NCBI GenBank assembly: GCA_037903355.1
Contig: JBAJFE010000001.1
Location: 682,001 to 746,000 of the forward strand
Direction: 5' to 3'
DNA length: 64,000 bases
From: Trichuris trichiura
Taxonomy: Eukaryota > Nematoda > Enoplea > Trichinellida > Trichuridae
Shown here: piece by piece, positions 42,351 to 55,400 of the stretch
Layout of the letters: each line of letters opens with the position of its first letter
Position numbering within the stretch: the first letter of the stretch is position 1
Position numbers and translations under genes: made by a program
Notes under the pieces: model-generated
The model's database searches: none
Seen by the model: only the letters and a program-made list of their open reading frames with translations
Told to the model about the DNA's origin: nothing

Positions 42351-43436
42351 TATACCTTCAGGACTTCCTGCTGCGTACAGCAATGTACCTTTTATCATCC
42401 AGATGAAGCATTATACTGAGCCGTGATCACCTTTGAATAAATAAGTCTAAACACTTTCGTGCAATGAATTTATTAACACAACGAGCTAATCGCAAAGAAA
42501 ACCGGCCAAGCAATGCGTGTTGACGGCTGATACAGACGATATCAAATTCTGTTCAACGTTCTGTAGTGTGTTCACGCGCAGACATGCCGAACGAATCAAC
42601 AATGACGCATTCTTTGCTTAAACATACAAAACTGAAGATTCAAAACAACCAAGTTAAGACAACAATAGATAAAAATAGTTCGAATTTTCATATTACTACA
42701 TATTTACAAACCGAACAAAGAGAGGATAAATTGAATTCAAAGAAAAAACAGTCAATTTCTCAATACAGAGAGCTTATCAAATCGAAATTGCTGAGCCAAA
42801 AAGTTCTGAAGGCTTCAACACACATGTAAAGATCAGTATTTTAAAACGGTTAAAAGCAGCAGGCTGCAACGATAAAATAAGTTTTGAAGCAAAAATACAA
42901 TTATTTTTGTCAAAACCAAATGGAAAAAAAAACAAATGCGAAAATGATGCGCACCTGACGCGTACAATACTGAAGTAAAATATAACGCACTTCAGAATAG
43001 ATAATTTAAGGAAAGACTACGAAGGAAAAGATAAATTAGCCTTTAGCTGAAAGAAAAAAGCCGTAAGAATAATGGAAAATGTTACTCTAGTTCAGAAAAG
43101 GTTAGCGAAACTCAGTCTAACGAAACATATTACTGCTAATACTACGAGAACGTAAATACTTTATCCTCTTCGCAAAGGTTACTACGATTATTGCAAAGCA
43201 CTAATGACACTTAAAAAAACACATACAATATTAACCTTTTCTTTCAAACTGACTGCAGTAAAAAGAGAGATTAGAAAATCCATAATGAAAGAAAAAGTAC
43301 CGTGAGAAAGCCGGCTACAGTACAATTACCTTAAGACTAGCCGGGCAACACAAAGTGATCGAAAAACGTACTCTCGAAACAATACAGAATCTTGCTTATG
43401 TACTCTAGTTTAACATAAACCAACGGACAAACAAAC

Positions 43437-46400
43437 CTGAGCACAGGCGACAGATGTCAGGCAATCGGTCGGCAACTGTCTGCGCGATAGAAAGCTCAGT
43501 GTGATTAAGGCAACGTTGCAGCATAGGTACAACAGCATCAATTTCACTAAAAAATATTGCATCAGAAAGCAAAAAGGTATGTGGCCACTTTTAACCTTGG
43601 ATCTTCATTCAAGGAATTTATGATCAAGCATAGAGCGGTCTTCCTTATATCAGCGTTTTCATGGGTCAGCAGGCTGACTAACTCGTCCTAAAATCAGCGA
43701 AAGCGTGACAGTGATACAAGAGTGATACAATAATGAAAGCGTCAAGTAACTAAACGGTTAATCGCAAACCTTAAAATAAGGCAACCCGTCTGGTTTCATT
43801 TGACATAAATCTTCTATCTCCTTTAATGCTGCACTTATCTCTAAACAAATGAAGAAGACATATTCTTGACGAGAGGCTAAGAAACTCACCGGGATTTTGA
43901 CAAGCCCTTGTCAGACGACTCAAAATTTGGGTAACCTGTCCAGGGTAAACAGGTGAGGGTGGTCTGACCAAAAGCGGTGTCCACTGGTCATCACTACTGT
44001 CATTGCTGCAATTTGGTAAAGGCGAAGATGTTCTCTTTCCAGTCTTTAGAGAAGTAGACAGTGAGATCAGTGACAACAAGCTGCGCATACTGTGAAGCTC
44101 AGGGTAACGATTTGAAATGACTCTTGCAAAATCCATTCGTCAGGAAATAAAAAAATGCGAATAAAATCCTACTGCAAAACGGCCGCACTGCTTTTCATAA
44201 ACGAAATCGTAAGTTCTGGGTTAACGGCGTAGAAAGCTTTTAAGATGACAAAGACCTTGTCAACGAAAGCTATTAAGCGAGGAAAACGAACCACGTAATT
44301 CTGAAAAAAAAACGTCACATACAATAGATACAGTTTCACTAAGACGAAATACCCGGGCAAACCCAATAAACGAGTTTAATATGTCCATTGTGGACGACAC
44401 GTAGTATGGCTGAAAGGAGAGCGGCGCCAAATTCTCCAGCAGCGCGAGGATGATCGTAAACCACAACAGATATGTGCTATTGCAATATTGAGTGGTTCGA
44501 TACTCAGTTGTTCCGCGGAGATGAGAAGCAAGCAAAGGTAAATGTCTGAAAAAAGTACTTACGCGATTAGTAAACCTGCAAAACAAATTTCGTCTTACAT
44601 AACAAAAATTGAGGTTTAGGCTACTGAATTTTAGTTTCTCACAGCCATGCTTACCGTCGATTTAAAAATTAAATGTCAGTGTTTTGTAAAGAGTTATTAC
44701 CTGGCCCATTACAATTCGTTTAGAACGAATTGTAATAGGCGAATTAACCAAATTTAATGGTTGACAAACTGATAAACAATTCAATAAAAGTATGATTTAA
44801 AAAATAATTCGCAAACACCATACCCATGAAGATTTTGATTACGAACGCACATTTTCGAACGACTGTACCAGAATGCTGAGAAACAAAATACGAGTATTTC
44901 CTGGTTAATGAAACTTGATGAGAGTGGAAAAACTGTTGGCAAAGTGAATATTCCTAAGTTAAACAAGCGATTGCTATTGCTTAACATGGAAATCGCAGAA
45001 AACAGTCTGCCATGCCTTACTGGCAGTGGGGTACAATGCAAGGTAGCATGCGCAGCAATAATGTATGGTTAAAATAGCGATGGCGTGAGTGACATAAATA
45101 CATTTTAAGTAAAAACAATTTTTGCAGGCTGTATTTTCATAATTATTTCTATAATTGATAAGCTACTAATCCCAGTGGAACGCTGAAACCGCAGAGGAAT
45201 TGTTGGCGAGGAGAGCCGCAGGATCTTATGGCTAAACCTGGAGGTGCCATTATTGTCGGATCTGTATGCCTGCCTCCGTGGAGGATGGCTGCTGTGTTTT
45301 TTGGTTGTTGCCGTTCAGGTAGAAAGCGACTCCTGAGGAGACCGATTAACGGTCACTGCCTTGATTTGTTTACCGTGAAAACGAAGAAACAGTTCAAGAA
45401 AGAATGCAGGTATTACGGATATAGGTGGGAACTGTGAGGACTTGCTACTAGCGCTGTTAGTTCGTCTGTCATCAGTATGGCTGAACACTTGACAAGTTTG
45501 CGCAAGAGAATGCTGGCCGGCCGCTACTCGCGACCAAAAAAGCGCCACGAATTGCGGAAGCTTGCTGCTGTTCCTTCGCATCTCTTCGTAAAATTGAAAA
45601 AGGAAACGCCTACGCAATTCGTTCGTAAAGGGCAAATAGGTGCACATTCAGCTTCTCGCAAAAGCAAACAGTCATAAAGCAGGCGCTCGTAAAGCGGGGG
45701 CACCTGTAATTCCTGAAACCAAACTACCATTCAACATATCCTAATAAGCAATTCGTTGCATACAACCGTTTCACAGGTGCACTTAAGCATATGTCTAGTC
45801 GATTTGTACAAAATGTTACACATTAGATCAAAGCCTTTGGCAAATGCAACAGAACAACCTCATGTGCCGCATTAATCTGTCAGGTGAAAGAAACTAAAGA
45901 TTTGGTTGAAACTATAACCGACTAACACCTACCATAAGTTTACAATAACCAAAAAGTTCACATCTTTCGAAAGACAGGGTGTCTTTTAACAAGCTTAAGT
46001 TGTTTCATAGTTGGTCCTCTGGTTCACGGGTTTGTCCTGTTTGATGTATCTGTAAATAAACTTCAACGTGCCCTAACAATGAATGGATGAGTAAGTTGCT
46101 AGGGAAAATACAGAACGAACTGCTCATCCATTCGTTGGTAGGGCACTTTGAAGTTTACTTACAGATACATCAAACAGGCCAAACCCGTGAACCAGAGGAC
46201 CAACTATGAAAAAAGTTCACAATGGCAAACTGGTTAAAAATGAATCTTTCGTCCAGTTTTGTAGAAACCTCAGAAGTTTGATACGCATGACAACCCACGT
46301 CAGCAATCTAGCCAATGTGGAGACACAAAGCAGTCATTTTAAACTAATGGAATGTTTTAAAAACTCATTCAAATGCATCATTGTTACTGTCGTACAAACC

Positions 46401-49400
46401 TTATCATAAGACAAGGATGATCTCTTGCTGTTCGCTTTAAAACGGAACCAATTTGATTGACACTGCTTTCTTTGCCTGGCAGCTTAGCCAAGTGCGCCCA
46501 CCGGCATATCATGCTATGCAATACCAAATCCAGCTGCAGTGCAATCGAAAATTACATACGCAACACAAAAGTTAAAAACCACACCTTATTGCTCCGGCAA
46601 TTAACTAAGCAATTGATCTTAGAAGACGCATCAAATGCTCTAAAACTGCAAAGCATTCGTGGACATTTGAAATAAACTTGTAACAGCATGATTTGCCGTA
46701 TATCCCTGCAAAAACTCAAGCGTGAATTTTCATTAAAATGAGTAAAACATCAGTACTTTTCAGTTGGGCTTTCTGTGAATTCTTCCAGCCAAGAAATCAG
46801 ACGGAATAAATGCTCGTCCGTTTCGCAATAATGCAGTAGCATAGACATCCTTGTGTCAAAGTAAGCGCTTTGCTCATATATCTTTTCATGTTGGTCATCG
46901 CTTTCAGCTGCACCAATCGACCATTCGATACCAGGTTCAGGGCTGCCCTTGAATGTGCAAGCATCTGCTAACGAAAGTTTAGAACAAAACTCCGCGATCG
47001 TATATTGCGTTAGAACAAGGAGTTGGTTCACAGATAAACTGAGCAAACGATCACCAGGTTCAAATCTTGCTGGTCTGGAATCGCGTCCCTTTAAAACGCG
47101 TGGGTTACGTGTACTGCTCATGATGAAATCAAGCACCTTTGAGAACTCCAACCTAAAAATTCGACAATTCAGCAGAAATTGTAAAGACTTCGTAACTTAC
47201 TCTACTGAAAACTTGGATAGTAACGCAGAAATAATACTCGTAATTGTGAATAACTTAGTAACATGAGGAATCATAGTTAGGACAATATGCTTTTCGGCCG
47301 TCTGATTTTTAGAAAATGCTGTCATGGCTACTTCTTCCGGCAAAAGGTGCAGAAGTTCAGGATTTCGCCAACTGATCACTTTGCCAATGGTTGAAGATGA
47401 AAACGGTACAGCGGATATTGAAAATATAGGCATGGATTCTTCCGTTTGATCTGAAGTCAATACGTAATCAATATTTTTGGTTTCAAAGAAACGGAACAAG
47501 CAGCAAATCAACCAGGGTCAACTGCACAATTTTCAGATAAATTCTGGATAGATTTCAAACAAATACTGAACTGAGAAAAAGCAGCGGCTGTCTGAAACTT
47601 AACCGCGGGTATTAAAATTAACAGACGAACATTTTCTCCTTAAAGTGCACTTGTTTTTTGAAAGCGCCATTGCTTCACTTTTGTTTCGTCACTGAACATT
47701 TTAAAAAATTAGAATATAGCATCAATTGCTCCAAAACGATGGACTTCGTAACCCGTATGAGTTTTAGTAATAAAAATCGCAGTTGACCTCGAACCTCCGA
47801 CTCCGGATGCAAAATGGGTCATCTGCAATTCCAAATAGGAAAATCAGGTTTAGGTAAATAAGAACGAAAGCCGAAATCACGAAAGCCAAACTCCAGGTGT
47901 GGACCAGAAATCCACACGAACATAGGCTTACTTCGAATGGCTTTACTGTTGTTGCTTTCTACCTTTAGTTGCTAAATAGAGAGGCTAAAGGTGCCTCAAA
48001 GGCAATCTGCGTGGATGCAAAGAGAACATCACTGTGAAACAAAGATACCATCACGATCGAAAGGGATCTTCCATTTAGCAACTATAAGCGCTTTCTTATC
48101 GTCTTCTCTTCGACGGAACTCCCTTCGTAAGTAGTACATATATTATTAAGCGGTTAGTGCACAAGGACTTTTTGTGCAGGCAGAAGGCAGCGCACGGTTC
48201 GCATTCATCCATTGGTTCTACTTCGGTTTCCTCGACGGTGGCAGAGTAAATCCATAAATACATTGTTACGTAAGATTAAACAATGACAGCTTCGTGATGG
48301 CTCTTTGCTCCATTTTGTTCCTTGTGACACTGATGATTGTTAATAAAACAAAATTTTATTATCTACAGTTTTCAGAGTTCTTCATGCTCTGCCTTCAGCG
48401 GAGAGCTGTAGAATGCATGATGATGAACAGCAAAGATCGCGAGGAAATCACAGTCGACTGACCATAAATTCAGTTATAGTTGGATCCGAATTTTTAACTA
48501 CTTGTTACGTACAATGAGCTCATCTTCATCGTAATTTTTCTTTTTCTATACGCAAACGTTCTATCTTTGAATGCATGATTTTTTGTACAAAGAATTCAGT
48601 TCAAACCCGAAAGTACTGGATATCTGATTTTTTTAAAAATAAATGGGTCATACCGCACAACATCCAAACGGTTATCCATTTCCACCGACGAGAGACCAAA
48701 ATTGTTGAGCGCTTGACTAAACTTCACTATGTTCTGCCCCTGTTCACAGTTGATCGTTCTGCTAATGTAAAGAGTAACTATTCAGGCGGTCTACAATAAA
48801 ATGATGCTGTGCCATGACTCGCATTTTAATCAAGAAAGGTTAAGAACCCATTCTTCACAAGCCATGCTAAAACAATCAACTGTGAAAAAGTGATAGAGGT
48901 CACTGGAATATTGATAAACACTATCAACCATTATAGATGCTTTCCGTTCTAATATACGGATAAGTACCGTATATTACGGCCTATAAGAACACGCCTCTAC
49001 CTAAGTAACGGGTAGTAATGATTGGCCCAGTTAATCACTTAGTGAGTCTAATTGAGGTAGAAGAATTGCTGTTCAGCTCATAGGACTAAGAAGTCGAATG
49101 CGAGCCTAGGAAGTAACAACTGGGCCAATTATTACCACCCATTACTTAGGTAGAGGGGTGTTCTTATAGGCCGTAATATAGGGTATTTGCGAATTTTTTT
49201 CAGGCAGGCGTAAATGGAAAGGAAAAATCAAGATGAATATACTAACGCGTGCGGAGAGGTTAAAACGTAGGCTGAACTTGAAATTTAATTTAAGGTCAGC
49301 TACGATTCGTTTGGCAAGTTTCGCCATTTTACCATCTGTTTATGCGTTCTATAGCTTTCTGCCACAGAAGAGACATGAATAGCCTGAAAACTAAGGACAA

Positions 49401-52400
49401 AATACGATTACTCTACCAACAGATATAAATTGTCAAAGAAAAGGAAGCAAAAGATTTTAGTTTACGCTTTTTAAAGAAGTAACCTTCTAGGCGAATATTC
49501 AAGGTTTTAGTAACGCAGGCAGTTTTTAGGACAAGCCACGACTGATTTTCAATGTCTTCGTTAAAGAGCAGTTGATCACAATATCTTTTTAAACATTTTA
49601 AAGGAAAGGCAACCAGCTTAGAAGGGGATCATGGATTTGAAACGAAAATTTAGTCATCCATTTAAAAGGCGTGCAGAAATTTTGGTGAAGTGCCATTACA
49701 CCCAACCTAACATTATTCTCTGCCTAACCAATCATGACAGCTCAATGATTTCATGAAGACTTCACCGATCCGCCTTGAATGGCAATAAAACTTAAAACAT
49801 TCCTATTCCTCTAGAGGAACAAAAGTTACGAAATAACATTGTAACACAGTTGAAATGTGGGCCATACATGTGAACCAAACGAATAACGTCCACATGACCC
49901 ATCTATTTTTTAATGGCATGCACCAAAATGAATAATATACAGCTCATTGAAACTTGAAAAAAATTTATCTGCGAAAACGTGGCTCTTTAGACACTGCAAC
50001 AGTTTTCATAATGTAAAAGTTTTATTACGGATGTATTCCCGTTTAATGTTCTAAATAACTCCGGAGCTTTCGGGTCGACCGAGACTCGTCTTCAGCGGTT
50101 GTGAATTACCGCTGAAGACGGGTCTCGGTCGACCCGAAAGCTCCGGAGTTATTTAGAACATTAAACGGGAATACATCCGTAATAAAACTTTTACATTATG
50201 AAAACATTTGTTCCCGTATCAAGAAACCACATTTTCAAAACTGCAACAGTTTGTGTATTCAAACTGTTATGCAGCAATATGGAAATTGTACTCCATTAGA
50301 AAGCTTTTGAACGAAGCTTTGCCCAAACGACATTCAGTACAAGGCAATCCGCATCCTTTCTACGCTACGTTAAGCCAGCTGGAAGTGAAGGTCATTTCAC
50401 TAAGATGCCACAACTTTTTTCTAAGGCAGCAACAAACTTACACGTTTTCAAGGAAAACGGAGGATCTTGTAACCTGGGCGTTCCACCGTCATACTGTAAG
50501 TTTGCCGGCCATCCTGTCCTGCGCTTGCCTAAGCCTAAGCCTAAACGTTAGGGTTATGTCTTGACTAAAATTTGGGCATGGACAAAAAAGAGTGATTAAC
50601 ATGCTCTCCAGTAAAGGCACGACCAGTTAGCGGCTTGCTTCCTGGAAAAAAATCTGTATTTATCAGACGGTGGGGATGTTAAGAGCCAAGATTCGCAACA
50701 AAAAAAAGTTTCTTCTGCGGCACTATTTCAACTGGTCTTCGTATGTTCTTGAAAACTGGGTGTTTTGTAACGGGTTGAATTTTCATGGTTGTAAGGTCTT
50801 CTACGGCTTTTCCCGTTTTTTCGTTGTGCTGTTATCTGTAATTAAACTAAAACAACTGCTATACCAACGGATGGATGAGCCGTTATTAAGAAAAGTACAG
50901 ATATCAACGCACTCAACTTTTTTAATGTTCAAAGCGACGACGGAACCACCTCACTGATGACGGAACTAGAGCGTTCCGAAAGCTTTGAACATTAAAAAAG
51001 TTGAGTGCGTTGATATCTGTACTCTTTCTTAATAACGGCTCATCCATCCGTTGGTAGAGCAGTTGTTTTAGTTTAATTACAGATAACAGCACAACGAAAA
51101 AACGGGAAAAGCCGTAGAAGACCTTACAACCATGGTCTTCGTATGAATAAAGCAAACAGGTTGGCGAAGGCGAAACCAATGCAAACGTCCGGTGGAGAGT
51201 ACAGCAAACAGAGTTTTCCCGAACGCTGCTTGTACAACAATTTGTAAAAAGCAGGATAAATCAATATGGTTCTTTCATTGTTAAAAGTACTTCTAACAAG
51301 AAGAGTTACTGGCTAGCTACATCGGCAAGGAAAAATGAGTGACTCTACTTAATTCAAAAGCCTCAGCAGAAAGAATGAACCTACATAATGACATATCAGT
51401 GCGCAAGCAATGACATATCAATCAACTGCCGCAAACTTTCAAGAGAACATCGAGCAAAGTGAAAACGTTGAGACTTAAAAACCAAACGTTTTTACCTTTA
51501 AAATGCAGTTCGCTTTGGGTTCTCCTCACCAAAGAGGCAAACCAAATATCCATCGCTGGATTAGTTGCGGCCAGGCGTCTAACAATAGCCGAGAACGCTT
51601 CTCTCAATGTTTTCTGAAATGTCATAACCTAAGTGAAGAGAATAAAAAACTGAGAATAAATTACATCTTTTAACTTGCTTAACAAACAAAATAAGGAAGT
51701 AATCTGCGATCTGTTCTCCAGAGGAACTGTAGATGTTTTCCTTTTAACGCTTGGCTGCCAACTGCGCAGCCAGTCAATACAACAATGACTGAGCGGTTTC
51801 TGTCGTTCCGTCGAGATCTCATTGATCAACCGAACCAACAGTTCATGAATCTGTCCTCGTAAATCTGACAGTGCACCATCGCGTTTACCAAGAGACAGCT
51901 CGTCGAGCAAAGCAGGAATGCAAATATTAGATCGACTTTGCTCCAATGAACTATCAACAACGACCATGGCAACAGAGGAAGTTATCAGAGGATCACTAAT
52001 AGTTATGCCTGTAAAAATGAACTATAGGTTCAAGTTCAACGCAAAAACTGCTGCAAAAACAACCAGACGGTTCTGCTGGACTACCACTGGAGCGAAGAAA
52101 AGCATCTCCGCCCAATGCTCCGTTACTGCGGTAAAACAAAACAAACTGATGCAGCTTTAACGACGTCTGATCATCAACGCTTCCTCGTACGGCAACAAAA
52201 TCGTCCAACTTTCCAAGCAACCTGCTGCAAAGGCGATCATAAATACGCTAGTTTGCATAACATTTCACTTCCAGTACTTTGCGTTACTTATAGGCAAACC
52301 AAACTGCCGTAAGCACCGGTGTACTTCGCTCATCTTTAGTCCAATAAGCGCTACAAATAACTAACTCCCTGAGAAGTCATTGGTACACATAATATTGATA

Positions 52401-55400
52401 GTTACCACGACCAACTAAAATCTCATTGCTGCTGACCATGAATACAGATAGTAGTTGAGAACTGAGGAATTCGACCGGTTGACCGTTTGCATTGTGACAA
52501 AACTTTGGAATCTTGCATTCATTTTTGCCCAGAATAAGAGAGAAAATGAAATTGTAATTTGCATAACCTGAATTCGTACAGACTACGAAAGTCCTTAGAA
52601 CGGCAACCATGTTTACCTTCAACAGAAGGCTCCCGAATAAGTAAATAGGCTGTAAAATCAAAAACATCTGCCATCGTAATGGATGATTGATTGTTGTGAA
52701 ATTGAATTTGCAATTCATTTTCCCTCGCCTAATGAATACTTACTGCATAGTTAGAGAATGTTTTCAAACAGCCGGGTTGCACAATTCAACTTACAATTTC
52801 CTCGTCTTTAACAGGATTATGCAGCGTTGAGCGCAAGTACCGAGCAAACAAATCAAGCAAAACGTTATGAGTTTTCTCAACCAATACGTCGTTATGGCTA
52901 GCACGGTAAGGAATCAGTCGTATTAAAGTTTGGCAACGCCTGGATAGTCCTTTCGCAAGAGCCTGTTACAGAAAAGACACTTACTTGCGATACGTGCAAA
53001 AATAAGTCTGGCTCACTTTACAACACGTTTCCAGCGTAGTGTCCTCCGAATGCAGGTACGCATAGTGAATATAGGCATGCAGCCTGCGAGGGTCGGTCTC
53101 GAACTCAAAACACTGTAAAGCGCACGTCGCAATCACTTCTAAAGCTACAGTAACTTCCTGCTCTCAATGAAACGAGCTAACGTATTGGAACTAATATAAA
53201 TTTTGAAAATGCAGCTTTTAGTAAAGCGTGAACCTATTATTAGCTTTAATTTATTACAAAAACACCATTTGAAAACGTGCTGTCTTGGTACGGAACCATA
53301 TATTTTCATAATGAAAAAACTTGATTACGGATCGGTTCCCGTTTATGTATATAAAAGATACTCCGGAGCTTTCGGGTCATTCGAGACCCGTCATCAGCGG
53401 TCTAAAGTTGTAAATATGATTTTGGCAGCGAATGCCATCTATCGTTTCCGAGGATTTTAAAGCGGGCATTTTTAAAGTTTTCCGTTGGTAGGTTTTCGCA
53501 TTTGAGTCTGTCCGCGCAATTCTTTTTCTTGTTCCGTATGGCTTCTAGATTGTCTTCGTTGTTTCGAACATTCTTCTTTGTTGTTGAATCGCTGTTTTTC
53601 CATATTGCATTCATTTTTCTTTTTCTTTCTTTGTTTCATATATATTTCAATTTTATCCATTTCTATTTGTTTTAATTGTTTGTTTTCTCTTCTTTCCCGG
53701 TTTTGGTATTTCATCCGTTGAGTGAGCAACAATTATACCGCGTCACAATATTTGTCCAAATCCCACTTATGTCCACTCCTTGATCGCGGTTGTAAGTCGT
53801 ATTATGTCTAGTATATAGTGCTTCTTTAATTCTTCTTAACCGTAAATTGTTTTCGTAACATAAAACTTTTGGGTGGAGTGGTTGCGTGCATTGCGTCGCA
53901 TGTTCCACTACGGCAGAGGCTTGTTTGGCTTTTTCCATTCTAATTTTTGGGTCCACGATTGGTCTGCCTTGCTGTGTGGTTAAATTGGTACCATTGTTGA
54001 GTATGGCTTTCGCGTTATTGTAACTTGTGAGCTTTTTTAAGTGTTCGTTAAATCTATGCTCTAGGGTGTTTCCCGTTTCACCAATATAAATCCCTGAGCA
54101 AGAACATTCCACCGCGTATATTAAACCTGTCTTTTTGTTTGCGGGGATTTTAGTTTTGTCTGTGCGAAGAATTGCCCTGAGGTTGGGCGAACTCTTGAAA
54201 AAGACTCTGAAGCCTAACCTTTTTCCTAACTGGACAATCTTTTCGCCTAAACCTGCCACATAAGGAATAACCAGACAAGTGTCGTGCAAAGTGTTTTGCT
54301 TTGGAGACTCGCGTGTGCGAAGCTTGTGGTTGAACACTTAGTTGATAAAGGATTTAGGATAACCGTTTTTGTAGAAGATTTTTCTAATGTAGTTAATTTC
54401 TGGCTGGAGGCAGTTCTTCGCACAGACAAAAATAAAATCCCCGCAAACAAAAAGACAGGTTTAATATACGCGGTAGAATGTTCTTGCTCAGGGATTTATA
54501 TTGGTGAAACGGGAAACACCCTAGAGCATAGATTTAACGAACACTTAAAAAAGCTCACAAGTTACAATAACGCGAAAGCCATACTCAACAATGGTACCAA
54601 TTTAACCACACAGCAAGGCAGACTAATCGTGGACCCAAAAATTAGAATGGAAAAAGCCAAACAAGCCTCTGCCGTAGTGGAACATGCGACGCAATGCACG
54701 CAACCACTCCACCCAAAAGTTTTATGTTACGAAAACAATTTACGGTTAAGAAGAATTAAAGAAGCACTATATACTAGACATAATACGACTTACAACCGCG
54801 ATCAAGGAGTGGACATAAGTGGGATTTGGACAAATATTGTGACGCGGTATAATTGTTGCTCACTCAACGGATGAAATACCAAAACCGGGAAAGAAGAGAA
54901 AACAAATAATTAAAACAAATAGAAATGGATAAAATTGAAATATATATGAAACAAAGAAAGAAAAAGAAAAATGAATGCAATATGGAAAAACAGCGATTCA
55001 ACAACAAAGAAGAATGTTCGAAACAACGAAGACAATCTAGAAGCCATACGGAACAAGAAAAAGAATTGCGCGGACAGACTCAAATGCGAAAACCTACCAA
55101 CGGAAAACTTTAAAAATGCCCGCTTTAAAATCCTCGGAAACGATAGATGGCATTCGCTGCCAAAATCATATTTACAACTTTAGACCGCTGATGACAGGTC
55201 TCGAATGACCCGAAAGCTCCGGTGTCTCTTTTCTATATACATAAACGGGAACCGTTCCGTAATAAAGTTTTTTCATTATGAAAAACACCATTTTTATTAA
55301 AGGCCTTAAAGGCAATGTTTTCTTACTGGGCCCATTCCAGCTGCACCAAGGGCTAAGAGCTTGGAAAATAATGTTCCGTTATAAAACATGACAAACTGGC

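Larger units (their letters stand above)
40650..43436. other. Intergenic stretch with PLE remnants
   Basis: Holds the palindrome at 41426-41658, a PLE terminus at 41941-42350 and a PLE-terminus phrase at 41255-41366. The open frame at 42566-42829 is Lys/Gln-rich and unrecognised. Confidence 0.5.
50002..50205. repeat. Near-perfect PLE-terminus palindrome with two ribozyme-like cores
   Basis: The left arm from GTTTTCATAATGTAAAAG to CTTCAGCGGT is mirrored almost perfectly by the right arm, from ACCGCTGAAG to CTTTTACATTATGAAAAC, with about 10 bases between. Each arm is a complete PLE end. Confidence 0.9.
47522..51421. other. Large INTS1 intron with MITE and palindromes
   Basis: No exon recognised. 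It holds the MITE at 48967-49183, palindromes at 50002-50205 and 50784-51134, and a degenerate hammerhead-like hairpin near 48366-48402. Short open frames are unconvincing. Confidence 0.5.
53285..55290. mobile_element. Head-to-head pair of Penelope-like elements
   Basis: Two near-identical PLE 3' parts face away from a ~235-bp spacer (about 54179-54411). The minus copy runs about 54415 down to 53285 and keeps the end of the RT region. The plus copy runs from about 54412 to 55290 and begins at the endonuclease. Both end in the same terminus: a ribozyme-like core, then ACATAAACGGGAACCG, then TTTCATTATGAAAA. PLEs carry an RT followed by a GIY-YIG nuclease and are often 5'-truncated with inverted copies. 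The pair lies in an INTS1 intron. Confidence 0.85.

Noticed and set aside
46757..46760. Stop codon after SPTEKY as the end of a separate gene
   Set aside because: A donor two bases into the Lys codon (AA|GTACTG) joins in phase to 44575, and the next exons continue the INTS1 alignment, so the stop is intronic.
48366..48402. Hairpin with CTGAAGG...CTCTGAAAA on the minus strand
   Set aside because: The last A of CUGANGA is G, and the copy is isolated from PLE sequence; kept out of the list of cores.
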